From positions 186,001 to 250,000 of the forward strand of contig MOEB01000002.1 of assembly GCA_001939945.1 (NCBI GenBank): a stretch of DNA of 64,000 nucleotides, in the 5' to 3' direction. The notes beneath the pieces are model-generated. The model was not told the DNA's origin. It saw only the letters and a program-made list of their open reading frames with translations, and ran no database searches. The DNA comes from Aerophototrophica crusticola (GTDB lineage Bacteria; Pseudomonadota; Alphaproteobacteria; Azospirillales; Azospirillaceae). This document shows positions 60,216 through 64,000 of the stretch, piece after piece. Positions within the stretch are counted from its first letter, which is position 1. Each line of letters starts with the position of its first letter. Position numbers and translations under genes: made by a program.

Positions 60216-60264
60216 ACGGGGCACGTTCGCTGGCCGCTCCTGACCGGAGCTGGGAGGCAGGTCC

Positions 60265-61398
60265 ATGGAAGTACTCAGCCTCATCTGGAACTACGGCGTC
60301 ATGTTCCTGGTGGTGCTGACCGTGCTGGTGTTCGTGCACGAGCTCGGCCACTACTGGGTCGCCCGCCGCAACGGCGTGCGGGTCGAAACCTTCAGCATCG
60401 GCTTCGGGCCGGAGATCTTCGGCCTGACCGATCGGGCCGGTACCCGCTGGAAGTTCAGCGCCATCCCGCTGGGCGGCTATGTGAAGATGTTCGGCGACGC
60501 CGATGCCACCAGTCGCCCTGGCGCGCAGGTCTCCGCCATGTCGGAGGAGGAGCGGTCCGTCTCCTTCTACCACAAGCGCGTTTCCCAGCGGGCGGCCATC
60601 GTCGCCGCGGGCCCCATCGCCAATTTCCTGTTCGCCATCGTCACGCTGGCGCTGCTGTTCACCCTGTATGGACAGCCCTACACCCCACCCGTGGTGCAGG
60701 AGGTGCAGCCGGACGGCGCCGCCGCAGAGGCTGGCATGCAGAATGGCGACCGCATCCTCAGCATCGACGGGGAATCCATCGATCGTTTCCAGGATGTGCT
60801 CCAGGCCATCCTGCTCCGCCCCGGTCAGCCACTGGAGATGGTGGTGGAGCGGAACGGTCAGCAGGTCCCGATCACCGTCACGCCGCGGGTCGTCCAGGTC
60901 ACCGACCGGTTCGGGTCCACCCACACCATCGGGCGCCTGGGCGTGTTGCGCGGGCCGGACGAGTATCGCAAACACCCCTTGCTGCCCGCTATCTGGGCAG
61001 CGGGCAAGGAGACGGTCAGCCTGACCACCGGCATCCTGGACACGCTGTGGCAGATGGTCACCGGCAAGCGCTCGACGGATGAACTGGGCGGCCCGCTCAC
61101 CATCGCGCAGGTGTCCGGCCAGGTGGCGCAGACCGGCCTCGCGGCCCTGCTCTGGTTCATGGCGATCCTGTCGGTGAATCTGGGCCTGATCAACCTGTTC
61201 CCCGTGCCCATGCTGGACGGGGGGCATCTTCTGTATTACGGGATTGAGGCTGTCCGGGGACGCCCGCTCGGTGAGCGGGCCCAGGAATATGGTTTCCGGA
61301 TCGGTCTCGCTTTGGTATTGACCTTGATGATCTTCGCTACCGGCAACGACCTAGTCCGTCTGGGTGTGGTGAAGTTCTTCAAGGATCTCCTGTCCTAG
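60265..61398 (+). CDS. rseP: RIP zinc metalloprotease RseP
   Basis: Intramembrane site-2-type protease that releases envelope-stress sigma factors and removes signal peptides. It has 377 residues and four membrane segments. The zinc motif HELGH is at 25-29 (His25, Glu26, His29), with the third ligand in the C-terminal LINLFPVPMLDGGHLLYY. One PDZ domain is at about 135-215 (VVQEVQPDGAAAEAGMQNGD). Usual position between dxr and bamA. Confidence 0.96.
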   Translation: MEVLSLIWNYGVMFLVVLTVLVFVHELGHYWVARRNGVRVETFSIGFGPEIFGLTDRAGTRWKFSAIPLGGYVKMFGDADATSRPGAQVSAMSEEERSVSFYHKRVSQRAAIVAAGPIANFLFAIVTLALLFTLYGQPYTPPVVQEVQPDGAAAEAGMQNGDRILSIDGESIDRFQDVLQAILLRPGQPLEMVVERNGQQVPITVTPRVVQVTDRFGSTHTIGRLGVLRGPDEYRKHPLLPAIWAAGKETVSLTTGILDTLWQMVTGKRSTDELGGPLTIAQVSGQVAQTGLAALLWFMAILSVNLGLINLFPVPMLDGGHLLYYGIEAVRGRPLGERAQEYGFRIGLALVLTLMIFATGNDLVRLGVVKFFKDLLS

Positions 61399-61414
61399 CC
61401 TTTCGGGGGAACGC

Positions 61415-63763
61415 TTGGGTTCGGTTTCCAGGTTCGCGGCGCTGTGCCTGCTGCTCGGCAGCACCACCGCAACGTCCGTCATTGCGCTTTCCACGGGCGC
61501 CATGGCCCAAGAGGCCTTCGACGGCGGCACCATCCGTGACATCCGGGTTGAGGGAACCCAGCGCATCGAGGGCGCGACCGTACGGTCGTACCTTGTCGTC
61601 GCGCCTGGCGACCCGTTCAACCCGGATCGCATCGACCAGTCGCTGAAGTCCCTGTTCGCCACGGGCCTGTTCGCCGACGTCAGCCTTCGTCGCGAAGGCG
61701 GGACCCTGGTGGTCAATGTCGTGGAGAACCCCATCATCAACCGCATCTCCTTCGAGGGGAACAAGCGGGTGAAGCTGGAGGATCTGGGGGCCGAGGTGCA
61801 GTTGCGGCCCCGCGTGGTGTATACCCGCAGCCGCGTGCAGGCAGACGTCCAGCGCATCTTGGAGATTTACCGCCGCAGCGGCCGCTTCGCCGCGCGGGTG
61901 GAACCCAAGATCATCCAGCTGGAACAGAACCGCGTCGACCTGGTGTTCGAGATCGACGAGGGCGCCCTCACCGGCGTGCAGCAGATCAACTTCATCAACA
62001 ACAACGTGTTCGATGACGGTGAACTGCGGGAGATTATGCTGACCAAGGAGTCGCGCTGGTGGCGGTTCCTGTCCAGCAACGACACCTATGACCCGGATCG
62101 CCTGCGTTACGACCAGGAGCAGATCAGGCGCTTTTACCTGCGCAACGGCTATGCCGACTTCAAGGTCCTGTCGTCGCTTGCGGAGCTGACGCCGGACCGG
62201 GAAAACTTCTTCATCACGATGACGCTGGACGAGGGCAAGCGCTACAGGTTCGGCAATATCGAGATCAAGAGCGACATCCCCGACCTGAACCCCGAGACGC
62301 TGCGCACGGCGATCGATGCGCGGGCCGGGGAATGGTACAACGCCGACCTGATCGAGAGCAGCATCACCAAGCTGACCAATCGGCTGGGTGACCTGCAGTA
62401 CGCCTTCATCAACATCGACCCTCTGCTGCAGCGGAACCCGGAGACCCAGACCGTCGACCTGGTTTTCGAGATCAACGAGAGCCCGCGGGTCTTCGTCGAG
62501 CGCATCGACATCGTCGGCAACACCCAGACCCTGGACAAGGTGATCCGCCGCGAGATGCTGCTGGCGGAGGGCGACGCCTTCAGCCTGTCCAAGGTCAAGC
62601 GGTCCGAGCAGCGCATCAAGGACCTGGGTTTCTTCGCCCAGGATGGCGGCGTGGAGGTGAAGACGGCGGAAGGCAGCAGCCGAGACCAGTCGGTCGTCAC
62701 CGTGACGGTGCAGGAGGAGTCCACCGGTGAAATCCAGTTGGGCGCCGGCTACTCCACCAACGACGGCGCCCTGTTGGACTTCTCCATCCGTCAGCGGAAC
62801 TTCCGCGGCAAGGGCCAGGACGTTCGCCTGTCCACGCTCCTCTCCAGCCGCACCTTCGAGGTGGACCTGAGCTTCACGGAGCCCTACTTCCTTGAGCGCG
62901 ACCTCGCGGCGGGCATCGACGTCTTCCGCATCGTCCGTGACAACCGTGACACCATTTCCTACGACCTGAAGAGCACCGGCGTCTCCCTGCGCGCCGGTTA
63001 CCCCCTCTCGGACCGGCTGCGTCAGCGCCTGACCTATACCCTGGCCGAGAACACGATCGAGAACGTGCGGTTCGGCTCATCCCGGTTCCTCATCGACCAG
63101 GAGGGGACGACGGTCACCTCGGCCATCGGCTCCGACCTTCTGTATGATGCCCGTGACAGCCGCCTGAACCCGACCGACGGCTATTACATCCTGCTGGCGA
63201 ATGAGTTCGCCGGCATCGGCGGCAGCGTGCGTTACCTGCGCAACCGCATCACCGCCGCCACCTATTGGGGCTTCTTCGACGACTGGGTCTTGTCGCTGAC
63301 GTCGGAGGCGGGCCTCCTGTTGGGGCTGGGCAAGCCGATCCGCATCAACGACCGCTTCTTCCTGGGCGGCGACACGCTGCGCGGCTTCGAGCCGGGTGGC
63401 ATTGGGCCGCGGGCGTTCCAGTTGGACAGCAACGGCAACGTCATCGACGAGGAAGGCGATGCCCTGGGCGGCAAAATCTTCTCTCGCCTGAGCCTGGAGT
63501 TGACCCTGCCCATCGGCCTGCCGGACGAGCTGGGCGTGAAGGCCCACGCCTTTACCGATGCCGGTACCCTGACCAAGTCGGGCGAGGAAGCAGAAGCGGG
63601 CGACCTGTTCCGCGACAGCTCGTCCATCCGCTGGTCCGCGGGCGTGGGCCTCTCCTGGCGGTCACCCTTCGGACCGATCCGCCTTGATCTGGCTTACCCG
63701 ATCAAGAAGGAAGAGTACGACCAGGACGAGGTCTTCCGCTTCAGCTTCGGTACCCGGTTCTGA
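61415..63763 (+). CDS. bamA: Outer membrane protein assembly factor BamA
   Basis: Inserts beta-barrel proteins into the outer membrane. It has 782 residues with a TTG start (GGGGGA five bases upstream). The signal peptide MGSVSRFAALCLLLGSTTAT is cleaved near AMAQ, about residue 32. Five POTRA domains follow (about 35-440; first one IRDIRVEGTQRIEGATVRSY). A 16-strand barrel follows, with the lid-lock region LGGDTLRGFEPGGIGPRA and the C-terminal beta-signal ending FRFSFGTRF with terminal Phe. Confidence 0.96.
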   Translation: MGSVSRFAALCLLLGSTTATSVIALSTGAMAQEAFDGGTIRDIRVEGTQRIEGATVRSYLVVAPGDPFNPDRIDQSLKSLFATGLFADVSLRREGGTLVVNVVENPIINRISFEGNKRVKLEDLGAEVQLRPRVVYTRSRVQADVQRILEIYRRSGRFAARVEPKIIQLEQNRVDLVFEIDEGALTGVQQINFINNNVFDDGELREIMLTKESRWWRFLSSNDTYDPDRLRYDQEQIRRFYLRNGYADFKVLSSLAELTPDRENFFITMTLDEGKRYRFGNIEIKSDIPDLNPETLRTAIDARAGEWYNADLIESSITKLTNRLGDLQYAFINIDPLLQRNPETQTVDLVFEINESPRVFVERIDIVGNTQTLDKVIRREMLLAEGDAFSLSKVKRSEQRIKDLGFFAQDGGVEVKTAEGSSRDQSVVTVTVQEESTGEIQLGAGYSTNDGALLDFSIRQRNFRGKGQDVRLSTLLSSRTFEVDLSFTEPYFLERDLAAGIDVFRIVRDNRDTISYDLKSTGVSLRAGYPLSDRLRQRLTYTLAENTIENVRFGSSRFLIDQEGTTVTSAIGSDLLYDARDSRLNPTDGYYILLANEFAGIGGSVRYLRNRITAATYWGFFDDWVLSLTSEAGLLLGLGKPIRINDRFFLGGDTLRGFEPGGIGPRAFQLDSNGNVIDEEGDALGGKIFSRLSLELTLPIGLPDELGVKAHAFTDAGTLTKSGEEAEAGDLFRDSSSIRWSAGVGLSWRSPFGPIRLDLAYPIKKEEYDQDEVFRFSFGTRF

Positions 63764-63774
63764 CGGGGCCGGGC

Positions 63775-64000
63775 ATGCAGCGCCGGCCACGCCTCCTCGC
63801 GCTCGCCGCCGCCCTTCTCGGGGCGGCGGTTTGCGCTTCTCCGGCCTTTGCCCAGGGCAGCGGGGAGGGGGCGCGGCCTGTCGCTGCCCGGGACACCATG
63901 GTGGTGGTCGATGTGCAGCGGCTGCTCCAGCAGTCTCTGGCCAACCAAAGCATCCAGCGCCAGCTCGCCTCCCAGCGGGAAATCCTCCAGCGGGAGATGG
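63775..64000 (+). CDS. skp: OmpH/Skp family periplasmic chaperone, 3' end outside the window
   Basis: The first 75 residues of a secreted protein: signal peptide MQRRPRLLALAAALLGAAVC then ASPAFAQ, followed by a variable linker and MVVVDVQRLLQQSLANQS, the start of the OmpH/Skp coiled-coil fold (Q-rich helix RQLASQREILQREM). Skp holds unfolded outer-membrane proteins in the periplasm for BamA, which is encoded 11 bases upstream. Confidence 0.85.
   Translation, partial: MQRRPRLLALAAALLGAAVCASPAFAQGSGEGARPVAARDTMVVVDVQRLLQQSLANQSIQRQLASQREILQREM

Overview
This is core chromosome of a high-G+C alphaproteobacterium, most likely in the order Rhodospirillales (Azospirillum-like). I base this on the glnB-glnA pair with a sigma54/NtrC regulatory region, the unbroken nuoA-N operon followed by birA-coaX-rnj-mce, short-form proS next to lolCD and dnaE, and a tRNA-His that keeps the G-1:C73 identity pair. 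No species name can be given from the sequence alone. Gene density is very high and operons are tightly packed, with many 4-base ATGA stop/start overlaps.

Layout. 0-2 kb: the 5' part of glnA and all of glnB on the minus strand, with a sigma54 promoter and an NtrC-type site upstream, then tRNA-His. 2-8 kb: nicotinamide nucleotide repair (nnr), malonyl-CoA decarboxylase, a small unknown protein and an AceE-like transketolase. 8-15.3 kb: tRNA-Leu, then the protein-quality-control block tig-clpP-clpX-lon-hupB, then tRNA-Val. 15.3-16.6 kb: a methyltransferase-like gene, a 75-residue unknown and tRNA-Asp. 16.9-31.5 kb: all 14 nuo genes of respiratory complex I in canonical order, with two perfect hairpins bracketing nuoI. 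31.5-35.5 kb: birA, coaX, rnj, mce and a DUF1467 gene. 35.5-40.4 kb: an accessory block placed before proS, holding tag, a likely small RNA of the alpha-r8/MmgR type, a purine permease, a secreted unknown, adenine deaminase and an orphan AbrB-type protein. 40.5-47.1 kb: proS, an MFS transporter, two tandem LolC/E-type permeases, lolD and an AlkA-type glycosylase. 47.1-48.2 kb: a gene-poor, partly AT-rich island with a YjzC-like small protein. 48.2-54.0 kb: a secreted metallophosphoesterase, dnaE and a chorismate-lyase-like gene. 54.2-64 kb: the translation/envelope cluster rpsB-tsf-pyrH-frr-uppS-cdsA-dxr-rseP-bamA-skp, cut off inside skp.

How the genes work together. The window covers nitrogen sensing and assimilation (GlnB/GlnA), ATP-dependent proteolysis, respiratory energy conservation (NDH-1), cofactor handling (biotinylation, CoA synthesis, NAD(P)HX repair), purine salvage (adenine uptake and deamination), repair of alkylated DNA (Tag and an AlkA-like enzyme), lipoprotein export (Lol), isoprenoid and phospholipid precursor supply (Dxr, UppS, CdsA) and outer-membrane assembly (BamA, Skp).

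No prophage, insertion sequence or CRISPR array is visible. The most unusual signals are regulatory or accessory: the candidate alpha-r8 small RNA at 36.25-36.33 kb, two copies of an 8-mer competing for one complement in the clpX leader, the hairpins around nuoI, the accessory block before proS, and the AT-rich island at 47-48 kb.
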